Below are positions 40,401-48,427 of a DNA stretch of 64,000 nt, piece after piece. Under the pieces are notes generated by a model. It saw only the letters and a program-made list of their open reading frames with translations, did not search any database and was not told the DNA's origin. Where the stretch lies: NCBI RefSeq assembly GCF_000347035.1, contig NZ_ANIJ01000006.1, positions 496,001-560,000 of the forward strand. Reading direction: 5' to 3'. A program made the translations under genes and the position numbers. The stretch comes from Leptospira sp. B5-022. Lineage in GTDB: Bacteria > Spirochaetota > Leptospiria > Leptospirales > Leptospiraceae. Every line of letters starts with the position of its first letter. Position 1 is the first letter of the stretch.

Positions 40401-41004
40401 GGATAAAACATGCATGAGGTTGCGGATGTTCGTAGGCAGAAGAGGATTTTACCAATTTTCCACTGGTAGGATCCACATAGAAATGTCCTTGGGATTTGCC
40501 GTCGATCCCGTAAGCCCAATGTAATCCGGTGTTAAACCATTGAGGGGAGTTGGGAGCAGCCATTTGAGAAGCCAGCATGAAAGAGACTTCTTCATAGAAA
40601 GTTCTAGCACTTTCTTCGTCGGAAAAATAACCGTATTTGTATCCCCAATAGGTCCAACAACCCGCTAAACGGTGAAAAACTTCCTGCGCTGAACTCTCAC
40701 CACCGAAACGATCTTCTGCTTTTAAGGAAGAAAGTTTTTCAGTGTCCGGTTCAGAGCGCTGTAACCATTCCGGAATGCCTTTTTCATCTACTTTTTTTAA
40801 GTATTTCGGCACTCCTTTACGTCTGAAATATTTCTGGGCAAGAATATCGACGGCAACTTGAGACCATTGGTCCGGAACAAGTATGTCCTTAGCTTCGAAA
40901 ACAACGGATCCGTCAGGGTTAGAGATCTTAGAATTCCTTTTAACCCAATTTAAGTCTTTAGAAAATCCCTTCTCAGGTGAAGTGAAATGTTTATTTAGCT
41001 TCAT
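37411..41004 (-). CDS. nrdJ: Adenosylcobalamin-dependent (class II) ribonucleotide reductase
   Basis: NrdJ reduces ribonucleotides to deoxyribonucleotides using a radical from adenosylcobalamin. From ATG 41004, with an AAGGAG ribosome-binding site seven bases upstream, it is 1197 residues, normal for the long bacterial form. Seen are the N-terminal [11 protein letters not shown] and VPDQW segment, [32 protein letters not shown] with the active-site Cys and Glu region, and ATGTIGL-type [22 protein letters not shown]. The C-terminal zinc tail has four Cys (CTECGS...CLKCMSCG). No nrdA/B or nrdD lies nearby. I found no cobalamin riboswitch in its leader. Confidence 0.97.
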   Translation of the reverse strand: MKLNKHFTSPEKGFSKDLNWVKRNSKISNPDGSVVFEAKDILVPDQWSQVAVDILAQKYFRRKGVPKYLKKVDEKGIPEWLQRSEPDTEKLSSLKAEDRFGGESSAQEVFHRLAGCWTYWGYKYGYFSDEESARTFYEEVSFMLASQMAAPNSPQWFNTGLHWAYGIDGKSQGHFYVDPTSGKLVKSSSAYEHPQPHACFIQSVDDDLVNEGGIMDLWVREARLFKYGSGTGTNFSNLRAENESLSGGGKSSGLMSFLKIGDRAAGAIKSGGTTRRAAKMVCLDVDHPDIDRFVDWKVEEEKKVASLVTGSILNNRHLNAIMKACYEMEGEDRFEPKKNSALKKAIVEAKRVLIPDNYIKRVIDLARQGYKEILFEELTTDWQSEAYNTVSGQNSNNSVRLPNEFMNAVEQDLPWHLYNRTEKEKALKEKRAAKPAKTIRARDLWDRISFAAWSSADPGTQYHTTINEWHTCPEDGNINASNPCSEYMFLDNTACNLASANLQKFIDPETLVFDVESFRYLCRLWTIILEISVTMAQFPSREIAELSYKFRTLGLGYANLGSALMIMGIPYDSKEAMAITGAITSIMHMTAYATSAEMAKELGPFPGYEKNKKHMLRVLRNHKRAAYNVPSEDYEGLTITPVGIDPAYCPSYLLKAAQEDSDNAVSLGEAHGYRNAQVTVIAPTGTIGLVMDCDTTGIEPDFALVKFKKLAGGGYFKIINQSVPLALRKLGYSPSEIESIVNYCKGHATLNGAPVINTQSLKEKGFTNEILEKVESSLPYAFDINFAFNKFNLGENFLQKNLGIAKETYDSFTFNLLEYLGFSKDDINKANDYVCGTMTIENAPYLKEKDYPVFDCANKCGKYGKRYLSYESHIRTMAAAQPFISGAISKTINLPEDATIEDIKNAYYISWKMMVKANALYRDGSKLSQPLNSVLELLNGIELEEQEEIAEAAVAKDPSQFAEKIVYKYISHRRKLPNRRAGYTQKAVVGGHKVYLRTGEYEDGQIGEIFVDMHKEGAAFRSLMNAFAISVSLGLQHGVPLEEFVDAFTFFKFEPNGIVTGNKHIKMSTSVIDFIFRELAITYLGRYDLGQVAPEDLRGDEIGSRKSSESIQTKQTEQPPTSTVVETVPSSEPETISYSQMMRTEKPSSGIALMEEIKMARIKGYTGDSCTECGSFEMVRNGSCLKCMSCGATTGCS

Positions 41005-41216
41005 AGCATGCTCCTTATGAAACTCCAGCAAAAAATAGTGCGTTTTTGGATTATGTCACGCTACTATAGCTTTCAAATTTCCTGGTAGTACTTTTTCCAA
41101 AAGCTGTTCGGTTTTTGCCGGAAAATTGTCCGTAGATCTGATCAGAAAATACCTATGTCTCGAAGATTTTTCATTGCCAGCCTGCCTCATTTCTAAAAAC
41201 TGGATTCTGCTACCAG

Positions 41217-41296
<80 letters not shown>

Positions 41297-41572
41297 ATCT
41301 TTCCTTTCCTTCCAATCTTAGCAAATTTCGGTTTATTTACGATCTTCTTTATAGACCCTTTAGATCCACATTTGTTTAGTCTTTTTGGTATAATTTACGT
41401 TATATTTTAAAAAAATTGATACGAAAAACCTAGAGTGGCTGCAATCACACACTCCCGTTAAGTAACATACGATCGATTAGGGCAACGCTCATATTGTAAC
41501 GTATTCTTATAGAAAAAATCAATGTGACAAACGAAGGTAAATTTTTTGTAGACGACTAACTCAAAAAAACTC
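41297..41572. other. AT-rich intergenic region between tRNA-Asn and arsR
   Basis: I see no gene here. There is a TATAAT hexamer at 41389-41394 without a good -35 partner. A 10-base sequence ACGATCGATT at 41469-41478 recurs at 42932-42941 on the far side of the arsR/desaturase pair. The texture (long A and T runs) differs from the flanking core genes. No copy of the tRNA 3' end was found. Confidence 0.5.
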
Positions 41573-41602
41573 ATATTGATATATTTAGATATGTCAAAAT
41601 AT
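41573..41602. promoter_or_regulatory. Putative ArsR operator at the arsR start
   Basis: The imperfect inverted repeat TTGATATA-N5-ATATGTCAA (41576-41597) abuts and includes the start codon of the regulator gene. The 15-mer ATATTGATATATTTA (41573-41587) recurs exactly at 41918-41932 before the next gene. ArsR-family proteins typically bind AT-rich 12-2-12-like palindromes, so autorepression is likely. Confidence 0.55.
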
Positions 41603-41887
41603 ACACAGATGGATCGGGAACTGCAAATTTTTTTAGATGCCGTTTCCGGTGAGAGTAGACAAAAAATTTTGATGTCCTTCCACAATGGGAAAGAACGCGC
41701 AATGAGTGATTTAATCAAGGATTCAGATCTTGGACAATCGACCATTTCCATTCAATTAACCACTCTTTGCCGGGCAGGCCTGCTATTACGTCGAAAACAA
41801 GGGAAGGAAGTGTATTATCGTCCCGATAAGGTTCGTATCATTGCCATGATCGACAAGCTCAGTTCGTTCTTGAAAGGATGTTGCTGA
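41591..41887 (+). CDS. ArsR-family transcriptional regulator
   Basis: From ATG 41591 this is a 98-residue winged-helix repressor. The recognition region is QSTISIQLTTLCRAGLLLRRKQG followed by the wing KEVYYRP. It lacks the ELCVCDL metal motif of classical ArsR, but the protein ends in a Cys-Cys pair (FLKGCC) and has one more Cys in the recognition-helix region. A C-terminal cysteine pair resembles the arsenite site of Acidithiobacillus ArsR. A longer TTG start at 41576 would lie inside the operator-like repeat. It probably controls itself and the following desaturase gene. Confidence 0.85.
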   Translation: MSKYTQMDRELQIFLDAVSGESRQKILMSFHNGKERAMSDLIKDSDLGQSTISIQLTTLCRAGLLLRRKQGKEVYYRPDKVRIIAMIDKLSSFLKGCC

Positions 41888-41917
41888 CAAAGAATGGAGC
41901 GCTAACGCTGGCCCGAT

Positions 41918-41946
41918 ATATTGATATATTTAAATATATAAAATTA
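41918..41946. promoter_or_regulatory. Putative ArsR operator and promoter before the desaturase gene
   Basis: The 15-mer ATATTGATATATTTA matches the site at the arsR start. It is part of a perfect 16-bp palindrome ATATATTTAAATATAT (41924-41939). TTGATA at 41921-41926 plus downstream AT-rich sequence could serve as a promoter, so a bound repressor would block it. The desaturase ATG lies 15-20 bases further on. Confidence 0.55.
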
Positions 41947-41961
41947 TCTAGGAAATAAAGT

Positions 41962-42825
41962 ATGAAATCAAAGAAAAAATATCACAACGAATTCCGGCGG
42001 ATAATGAGGAAATTTGGCTTCCCGTTTCTTCTGCTCGCTTACTCGATCGGCTTATCGCTTTATCCGTCGGAAGGAACACTCATCCTTCTTGGATTTGCGA
42101 TCATCGGCATACTAATGGAAAATTGGATGCCTTACCACAAGGATTGGAGAGGAATTAAGAATGATTCAAAATTAGACGGAGTCTTCAGCATTCTTACGAT
42201 GATCGTTTCTGTGATTGTGAAGGGTGGGCTAACGGTATTGTTCTCGCAATTGAGTTTTGGTTCCCATCTCTGGCCGACGATCCCGTTACCGCTTTCGATT
42301 CTTCTTGCGCTCCTGATTTCAGGATTTGGACCGTATATACTTCATCGCGCTGCACATGAATGGAACGATTTCCTATGGCAGATTCACGCGGTACATCATG
42401 CGCCAAATAGGGTGTATTCGCTGAATGCAATGCGTGCTCATCCCCTGAATGCAGCCTGGAACGTAGTCACGGGGCTTGGTCCATTACTGCTGCTCGGCGC
42501 GGATTCGGAAACAATTCTCATTGCCGGTGGCCTAAACAATTTTTTTTCCATTTTCAATCATATGAACATCGATTTTAAAAACGTTCAGCTATCAATCTTT
42601 TTGAATACTGCGGAATTACACCGCTGGCATCACTCAGCCAAGAAAGACTTTGGCGATCGAAATTACAGCTCCGGTGCGATTACACTATGGGATCACGTTT
42701 TTGGTTCATGGAAACTTCCAAGAACAAAGTTCAACCGACAGGATGCAGGGTTGTATGCGACGAACGATTTTCCAATCCTCTCCCTCTCAAGGCAGTTAAT
42801 TGGTCCTCTTTGCCGGTGTTTATAG
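41962..42825 (+). CDS. Fatty acid hydroxylase/sterol desaturase family membrane protein
   Basis: This 287-residue polytopic protein has about four transmembrane helices. It carries the di-iron histidine boxes of the family: HRAAHEW, HAVHHAPN, and HRWHHSAKK, with a further Asn/His region (NHMNIDFKN). Such enzymes hydroxylate or desaturate lipids. The substrate cannot be read from the sequence. Only the preceding ArsR gene and the shared operator-like repeat suggest how it is regulated. Its codon and base texture differs from the flanking core genes, which may indicate acquisition. Confidence 0.85.
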   Translation: MKSKKKYHNEFRRIMRKFGFPFLLLAYSIGLSLYPSEGTLILLGFAIIGILMENWMPYHKDWRGIKNDSKLDGVFSILTMIVSVIVKGGLTVLFSQLSFGSHLWPTIPLPLSILLALLISGFGPYILHRAAHEWNDFLWQIHAVHHAPNRVYSLNAMRAHPLNAAWNVVTGLGPLLLLGADSETILIAGGLNNFFSIFNHMNIDFKNVQLSIFLNTAELHRWHHSAKKDFGDRNYSSGAITLWDHVFGSWKLPRTKFNRQDAGLYATNDFPILSLSRQLIGPLCRCL

Positions 42826-42848
42826 CCGAGAATCCGCTATTTTTTCCG

Positions 42849-42901
42849 ATAAATCAGATCTCCGATTTATTTCGCATAACAATAATACTGTTATGCGAAA
42901 T
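42849..42901. repeat. Tandem inverted repeats with dif-like arms
   Basis: ATAAATC/GATTTAT (42849-42855 and 42864-42870) forms a first small hairpin. The second is a perfect 13-bp inverted repeat ATTTCGCATAACA/TGTTATGCGAAAT (42869-42881 and 42889-42901) with a 7-base loop. The outer 11 bases of each arm, ATTTCGCATAA and TTATGCGAAAT, resemble Xer (dif-like) half-sites, but the central spacing is 11 rather than about 6. There is no T-tract, so it is not an ordinary terminator. Confidence 0.6.
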
Positions 42902-42966
42902 CGGGACATTTAGCCGAAATCTCTTTATATAACGATCGATTGAAAATAAAGCCGACTTATTTCGTT

Positions 42967-42980
42967 CCCTTATATAAGGG
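42967..42980. promoter_or_regulatory. Perfect 14-bp palindrome upstream of the first module
   Basis: CCCTTATATAAGGG lies about 90 bases before the start at 43072. It could be a binding site for a dimeric regulator. I found no exact second copy before 48428, so its role is uncertain. Confidence 0.3.
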
Positions 42981-43035
42981 ATTAATAAGAATTTTTCCAT
43001 TCATCATACTTTGATCCACTTTCACCCCAAACTCA

Positions 43036-43064
43036 TTGCAGAGTAGCTTTAAACCTAGTAATTT
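43036..43064 (+). promoter_or_regulatory. Candidate promoter of module copy 1
   Basis: TTGCAG (43036-43041) and TAATTT (43059-43064) are 17 bases apart. The start codon at 43072 is only seven bases behind the -10 element, so transcription would begin at or next to the ATG. Compare the similar layout at 48390-48418. Confidence 0.4.
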
Positions 43065-43071
43065 CCTATAT

Positions 43072-43623
43072 ATGTCTTTTAGGAAAATAACCATCCTTGT
43101 TTCATCACTTTTTGTAGGAGGTGTTTTGCTCTTATTGCTTGTACCTTCTTCTTCCAAGAATGCTGCCGTTCCTAATTCCGGAAAAAACGTTTTTTCCGAA
43201 GGTTTCTCCGCATTTTCGAATATTTTAAACCTGGGTTCCTTCTCCTCCGCTCAGGAAGAAGAAGGACTTATACCTGCTTCTCTCTTAAGAAACGAAACTC
43301 CTGACAATTTATATTGGATAGCGGTCGCAACTCCACGAGATGCCGCGGAAACGAAGGCCCAAAATGAACTCAGAGAGGACTGGGCGGCTCTTTATGGAAA
43401 GATCTACTCGGGAAAAGCCACTCGCGAAGAGATAGTCGAATATTTTACGACACAAATCAAACTACATGAAGATCAATTGGAACTATTGAAGATCATGGAG
43501 GATCGGTATCCGGAACGTTTGAACGACGATTCGAGAAGAATGATCCTGGCAGGAAAGGAACTATATGCTAAAAAGCTAAAAAACGTAAAAGATGAATATG
43601 AAAAACACATAAACCAAAAATAG
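43072..43623 (+). CDS. Membrane-anchored helical protein, module copy 1
   Basis: From ATG 43072 this is a 183-residue protein. It has a short basic start, one N-terminal transmembrane helix (about residues 6-27), a low-complexity linker and then a charged helical domain. It shares most residues of that domain with the protein at 48428: KNVFSEGFS, ASLL.-ETPDNLYW, YGKIYSGKATR, EDQLELL and ERYPERL. No family is recognised. It has no visible ribosome-binding site, and a promoter-like -10 lies just upstream. The paired hydrolase gene starts 14 bases after its stop, so the two products probably act together, for example as anchor or folding helper; that is inference. Confidence 0.7.
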   Translation: MSFRKITILVSSLFVGGVLLLLLVPSSSKNAAVPNSGKNVFSEGFSAFSNILNLGSFSSAQEEEGLIPASLLRNETPDNLYWIAVATPRDAAETKAQNELREDWAALYGKIYSGKATREEIVEYFTTQIKLHEDQLELLKIMEDRYPERLNDDSRRMILAGKELYAKKLKNVKDEYEKHINQK

Positions 43624-43637
43624 ATTCGGAGAGAATT

Positions 43638-45857
43638 ATGAATTATCGGTCAATACGAAGGTCCGCATTCGGCTTCGTAGTATGTACGATGTTTTTCGCA
43701 GGAAGTGTATCCGTGTTCGCGGATCCTTATTGGGGATCATTCAAGAAGGACAGCTGCACATCGATTTTCCCAGGGAAACGTCAATATTCGGCAATCTTAT
43801 ACGGGATTCCCTCGGGCCAAAGCTGGGAAACTACATGCGCGAATATGGGAGCAACCATTAACGGCCAAGTATTTACGAAACCTAGTCGTTGTAAAAATAC
43901 GGGTTTTAATATGTGGGGAGAATTCGATCTGATCGACGATTCTTGCGAGGCAAACTGGTCTGCAACTGACGACGGTGGAGGGTATAACTGGACTCATAAG
44001 AACGACGGCTGCCAAACTTCCGGAACGTACGCGGGTAAAAGAAAATATTCTTCCCGTATCTGGAACGTGGTAGGTGTATCCTGGGAAGAAGCATGCGCTA
44101 AATTACCTCTTACCATCGCAGGTAAAACGTATACAACTCCTACTCGTTGTGTAAATACCGGAACTACAGGAATGTGGGGTGAATGGTATGTTGCAGATTC
44201 CAGTTGTGAGTCATCTCCCCGAGCGTATACAAGAGGTGCTCAGGATTCTCTCAAAAGAACAGGAACTCTTTCAGGTTATGTGGATCTTCATACTCACCCT
44301 ATGGCACATCTAGGTTTTGGAGGTGTGATCTTCCATGGATCTCCATATGGAGAACCGGCAACCGCACTAGCGGATTGTCCAAGTATGTCTAATGAAGGTC
44401 ATTCTGCAGGACACTCTAGAGTAGAAGCAATCGTAAAAGACGATATTATCGGAGCTCTACTTTCTACGGCAAAACATGATAATCGAGGATATGCAAGTTT
44501 CCCATATTGGCCGGCAAACAATAGTTATACTCACCAAACCATGTATTATGAGTGGGTAAAACGTGCCTATGAAGGGGGACTCCGAACTATGGTGGTCCTT
44601 GCGGTAAACGGTGATTATATGTTCGGGGCGACGGATAACGGCCTTCCGGATATTATCAAAGGTATCGCAATCGCAACGGATCCTATCTACGACCTAAACG
44701 ACATGAACACTTTGCGCCGTCAAACCCAAGCGGTATACGATATGCAGACTTGGATCGACCAGAAGAGCGGAGGAGCGGGTCTTGGATGGTTCCGGATCGT
44801 TAAAACTCCTGCAGAAGCTCAAACTGTGATCGCAGCAGGTAAGCTTGCGGTCGTATTAGGTGCAGAGATAGATTATCTAGTAGATTGTACTACTACGACC
44901 TGTACTGACGCAATGATCACTCAAGGCGTTCAAGAAATGTATGACGCAGGTTTACGTTATATCTTCCCGATCCACTTGAAAACGAACGGATTCGGCGGAG
45001 CAGGTCTTTACAATATCCTGGGAAGCGGGACAAAGTATGACTGTAAACATTACGGACAGGATTGTAACGTCGCAGGTTTAACCTCTTACGGACCTAAGAT
45101 CATGAAAGCCCTGATGAAAAAAGGAATGATCATAGACGTGGGTCACATGTCCGCAAGATCCTTGGACGGAGCCTTGACTTACGCGGAACAACAGGCTTAT
45201 CCGGGTATCGTTACCGGTCACACAGGCTTATACGATATGGCGAATAAGGGAAATCGCCATGAGGCAAATCCAACTGGAACAGCTATCAAACGTATTGTCG
45301 CTTTAGGTGGAATGATCGGACTGATCGCAGGACAAGGAAATCTAGATGAAGTAGGGGAATGGAGACAAAACTCCGATGGATCCTATATTCCACATGCCTG
45401 CGGAGGAACCACACAGACATTCGCTCAATCCTATCAGTATCTCCGAAATTTGATCGGTGACCAAGCGTATGATGGGAGGATCACTGTCGGAACCGACTTT
45501 AACGGATTTGCGCATATGCCTGGACCTCGTTACGGAACCCGCGCATGTCCAGGAGGAGTTTCTACCATCGTTCAACCGGATTCGGCAAAAGTAGGATATC
45601 CTTTCTCACCGGATGCTTCCATTAGAAAAGCTGCAACTCTTTCGGCTCTTCCTTCTCTTGGAAAATACTCCTTTGGGAATCGGACTTTCGACTTCAATAC
45701 TGAAGGTGCATCCCATATCGGGCTTATGCCGGACTTCTTTGAAGATTTACGACAGCAAGGTTTAAAACGTTCCGATTTGGAACCTGTGTATCGTTCGGCC
45801 GACTACTTCACTACTATGTGGCAGAACGCCGTCACAAGAGGTGCGAGCATCCAATAA
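43638..45857 (+). CDS. Secreted M19 (membrane dipeptidase)-like protein with two Cys-rich repeats, copy 1
   Basis: The 739-residue protein has a signal peptide cut near VFADP. Two homologous repeats of about 75 residues follow (about 30-100 and 110-185), each with four Cys, the phrase 'GKR.YS' and ending 'MWGE...D.SC'. From about residue 205 it resembles peptidase M19: VDLHTHPM with His218/His220, VVLGAEIDYL, FPIHLKTN, VGHMS (His503), TGHTG (His528) and VGTDFNG (Asp620). The usual His-x-Asp is His-x-His here. M19 enzymes cleave dipeptides and related amides; the true substrate is unknown. The gene is preceded by GGAGAGAATT as ribosome-binding site. Confidence 0.75.
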   Translation: MNYRSIRRSAFGFVVCTMFFAGSVSVFADPYWGSFKKDSCTSIFPGKRQYSAILYGIPSGQSWETTCANMGATINGQVFTKPSRCKNTGFNMWGEFDLIDDSCEANWSATDDGGGYNWTHKNDGCQTSGTYAGKRKYSSRIWNVVGVSWEEACAKLPLTIAGKTYTTPTRCVNTGTTGMWGEWYVADSSCESSPRAYTRGAQDSLKRTGTLSGYVDLHTHPMAHLGFGGVIFHGSPYGEPATALADCPSMSNEGHSAGHSRVEAIVKDDIIGALLSTAKHDNRGYASFPYWPANNSYTHQTMYYEWVKRAYEGGLRTMVVLAVNGDYMFGATDNGLPDIIKGIAIATDPIYDLNDMNTLRRQTQAVYDMQTWIDQKSGGAGLGWFRIVKTPAEAQTVIAAGKLAVVLGAEIDYLVDCTTTTCTDAMITQGVQEMYDAGLRYIFPIHLKTNGFGGAGLYNILGSGTKYDCKHYGQDCNVAGLTSYGPKIMKALMKKGMIIDVGHMSARSLDGALTYAEQQAYPGIVTGHTGLYDMANKGNRHEANPTGTAIKRIVALGGMIGLIAGQGNLDEVGEWRQNSDGSYIPHACGGTTQTFAQSYQYLRNLIGDQAYDGRITVGTDFNGFAHMPGPRYGTRACPGGVSTIVQPDSAKVGYPFSPDASIRKAATLSALPSLGKYSFGNRTFDFNTEGASHIGLMPDFFEDLRQQGLKRSDLEPVYRSADYFTTMWQNAVTRGASIQ

Positions 45858-45886
45858 AGATATCTAAAACGTAATAAATTTTACCG

Positions 45887-45918
45887 GCCCGCCAACAACC
45901 CTGCGGGCTTTTTTTTTT
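45887..45918 (+). terminator. Terminator after module copy 1
   Basis: GCCCGC (45887-45892) and GCGGGC (45903-45908) pair around a 10-base loop and are followed by ten T residues. The sequence ends the copy 1 unit before the convergent response regulator gene. Confidence 0.88.
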
Positions 45919-45968
45919 ACTCTTAAGCAGATAAAAAATTCGCTGATTTGAAATAATTTTTAAGTCTT

Positions 45969-46676
45969 TCAACCCAACATTTCTTTCAAGGTATTATAAT
46001 TCGATCTGGATAGGGCAACTTCTGCAGATTCGCCTAGAAGTACTTTGAAATGGTTTCCTTTTCCGTGTAATATCTTCTTCACTTCCGAAAGATTGATTAT
46101 AAAGGATCGATGGGAACGGAAAAAATCGGAATTCAGTTCCGAAAGAACGGACTCCATGGTTCTGCGTATAAGTTCTTTACGTCCCGACTTGAGATGGATC
46201 TCGGTAAAATTGCCGGAAGCTTCCAAATATAGAATGTCCTGGAAACGGATTACTTCTATCATTCCGTCTTTCTTCAAGGAAATACTATTTTTTCGCGTAG
46301 AATCCGCTTTAGAAGCGGAGGCCGATTTCATACGATCAATCGCCGCTATAAATCTTTCTCTTGTGAACGGTTTTGCTACAAAATCCAAAACGCCAAAATC
46401 AAACGCGGTCACCGCATTTTGTTTATCCGATGAGATCACGATCGTATAAAAGGAATCTTTTTCAGGAAGTTTTAGGATCTCGTAGCCGGATTGCCCTTTT
46501 AGATTGATATCCAAAAGTAGAAGGTCGATCGGGTTTTCACGAATACTATAAAGAGCAGGAGTTAATTCATCGAAGGTCTTGAGAGAGACTAGATTTTTTC
46601 CGAATGCCTCTCTGCAATAGTGCTGGATGGTCCTTGCCATCAGTTTGTCGTCTTCGACTAGAACAGCTCTCACCAT
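45969..46676 (-). CDS. LytTR-family response regulator
   Basis: The 235-residue protein has an N-terminal receiver domain with the acidic pair Glu8-Asp9-Asp10 and phosphoacceptor Asp56 (LLLLDINLKG). The C-terminal LytTR DNA-binding domain shows IRFQDILYLEASGNFTEIH, RRTMESVLSEL and FFRSHRSFIINLSEV. It lies 33 bases downstream of the histidine kinase gene on the same strand, so they form a cognate pair. LytTR regulators often control cell-surface or secreted factors. The adjacent paralogous modules on both sides are candidate targets. Confidence 0.93.
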   Translation of the reverse strand: MVRAVLVEDDKLMARTIQHYCREAFGKNLVSLKTFDELTPALYSIRENPIDLLLLDINLKGQSGYEILKLPEKDSFYTIVISSDKQNAVTAFDFGVLDFVAKPFTRERFIAAIDRMKSASASKADSTRKNSISLKKDGMIEVIRFQDILYLEASGNFTEIHLKSGRKELIRRTMESVLSELNSDFFRSHRSFIINLSEVKKILHGKGNHFKVLLGESAEVALSRSNYNTLKEMLG

Positions 46677-46709
46677 GCTTAGCGATTTCTATAAAAAATT
46701 GTCAAAAGG

Positions 46710-48206
46710 TCAATCTGAAATTTTGGTTTTGGCAAATAGAAGTGTAAAGGTCGCACCTTGTCCCGGTTTACTTTCCAAACTGATCTTGGCTCCGAGTAGT
46801 TCCACTAGTCTATGAACTGCATAGAGACCTACACCTGTAGAAGGTTCGTTCCCGGTAGGTTTGGCGGAAAGACGAGTGAACCTGGAGAACAAAAGTTTTT
46901 TATCCTCGTCCGTGAATCCCTTTCCTTCATCTCTGATTTGGATCTGAACAAAGTCACCATTATCTTTTAACAGTTTAGAATGAATGAATATGGAACCGCC
47001 AATGGGAGAATATTTCACCGCATTCGAGACCAAATTATCCAAGATACTCGCGACCGCTTTTCTATCGGAACGGATTTTTAGGTCTTCTTTCTCGAACTGC
47101 GTGTGGAACCGGATCCGTTTTAAAGAAGCCTGGTAATCGAAGTTCTGGATCGTAGATCTTATATAAGAATTAATATTCAAAATATTATCATCTATTTTTA
47201 TATTTTCGAAACCGGAAGCTGCAATCCCGACAAGATCATCGATATGACCTAATATTTTCCGAGAAGAACTTTCAATATCCGTAAGGATCTCTTTTTTTTC
47301 CTTCTCCGAAAACGATTTTAGATTTTTGCGCAGGATCGTACTGATGCTCATGATACCGGAAAGTGGACTTTTCAGATCATGGACTGCGATACTGATCATA
47401 TCACTTTTATTCGTATCTTCTTCCCGTAATCTTTCATTCAAACGAATGATTCTCTGGGTTTTCAAATAGGTATTCGCCAAAGTTAAGAAAGACACACGAT
47501 CGAAAATAAGGATCAAAAATAGCGTTACCAAAGGGTTTTGCAGAAGTACAGGCTCCCTATTCCCGCTGTAATAGATAAAAATATATAAGATCGCAAAATT
47601 GACGGCATACACGAAATACTTTGTTTGGTCCGGGAATCTAAACATGATTGCCACGCTGAACATGGCAGCGGAGAAAAGTGAGATCTCAGGAAGCCTAGGA
47701 AAAACCACGACTGTGATACAGGTCCCGGTTAGGGAAAGAAGAAATACTCCAATCCTACAAAGTAGTTTGATCCGACCCAAATCTGCCCTATGCAGACGAC
47801 CCGAATTTAAAAGGACGTTCATTGTCAGAAACACGAAATAAAATACCAGATCGAATAGAACGAAAGAATTGTCCTTTGCATCCGAAAACGCATCTACCAG
47901 ATCATACAACGCAAAGGGAAGAATGATGATAGGCAGAATGAGATAAACGTATCTGAGTACGATTAAAATTTCCAGGTATGCGTTTCGGGTAAAGATCGGA
48001 GCAAAATTTACGGAAGAAAGTATCTTTGCCTTTCTATACTGTCTGAGTGCAAAACGATAATTGAGCCCGAAAAAAAACCGAAATAGCGCCTGCATAATCC
48101 CAGATTGGATCTTTTCCTTTTTAAAAAACTCCCTTTTTTGCTTGGTCATTCGATTTAAGAAAACAAGTGAAAAAACTTTGTCAAAAAGATGAACAAAAAA
48201 AGCCAT
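46710..48206 (-). CDS. Multi-pass membrane sensor histidine kinase
   Basis: From ATG 48206 this is about 498 residues; an in-frame TTG at 48251 is another possible start. About six transmembrane helices lie in the N-terminal half (for example LRYVYLILPIIILPFALY and LVTLFLILIFDRV), with no large extracytoplasmic sensor domain. The kinase core has SIAVHDLKSPLSGIMSI with the phosphoacceptor His, a NAVKYSP N-box, RDEGKGF and GVGLYAVHRLVE. The HDLKSPL form belongs to HisKA kinases. It is paired with the downstream LytTR regulator. The stimulus may be perceived within the membrane; that is inference. Confidence 0.9.
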   Translation of the reverse strand: MAFFVHLFDKVFSLVFLNRMTKQKREFFKKEKIQSGIMQALFRFFFGLNYRFALRQYRKAKILSSVNFAPIFTRNAYLEILIVLRYVYLILPIIILPFALYDLVDAFSDAKDNSFVLFDLVFYFVFLTMNVLLNSGRLHRADLGRIKLLCRIGVFLLSLTGTCITVVVFPRLPEISLFSAAMFSVAIMFRFPDQTKYFVYAVNFAILYIFIYYSGNREPVLLQNPLVTLFLILIFDRVSFLTLANTYLKTQRIIRLNERLREEDTNKSDMISIAVHDLKSPLSGIMSISTILRKNLKSFSEKEKKEILTDIESSSRKILGHIDDLVGIAASGFENIKIDDNILNINSYIRSTIQNFDYQASLKRIRFHTQFEKEDLKIRSDRKAVASILDNLVSNAVKYSPIGGSIFIHSKLLKDNGDFVQIQIRDEGKGFTDEDKKLLFSRFTRLSAKPTGNEPSTGVGLYAVHRLVELLGAKISLESKPGQGATFTLLFAKTKISD

Positions 48207-48389
48207 AAATTCCAGAAAAAAGAATGAACTCTTCTCCAAGAATACAAGCAATTATCATAGTACTGCGTGTTCTAGTTTATAATTTTATGACTTAAGTACC
48301 GATTTCTATTCTACTTTTGCTTTGCAAAAAATCCTAGAGCATGTTTCCAATTATTTATAATATTTTTCTAATAAATCATTACAAAGAAT

Positions 48390-48418
48390 TTGCATAACGG
48401 AGCGAAATGTAATATACT
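48390..48418 (+). promoter_or_regulatory. Candidate promoter of module copy 2
   Basis: TTGCAT (48390-48395) and TATACT (48413-48418) are separated by exactly 17 bases, a good sigma-70 match. The ATG at 48428 follows after nine bases and no Shine-Dalgarno sequence lies in between, so the mRNA would have almost no leader. Confidence 0.55.
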
Positions 48419-48427
48419 GTTCGGCCG

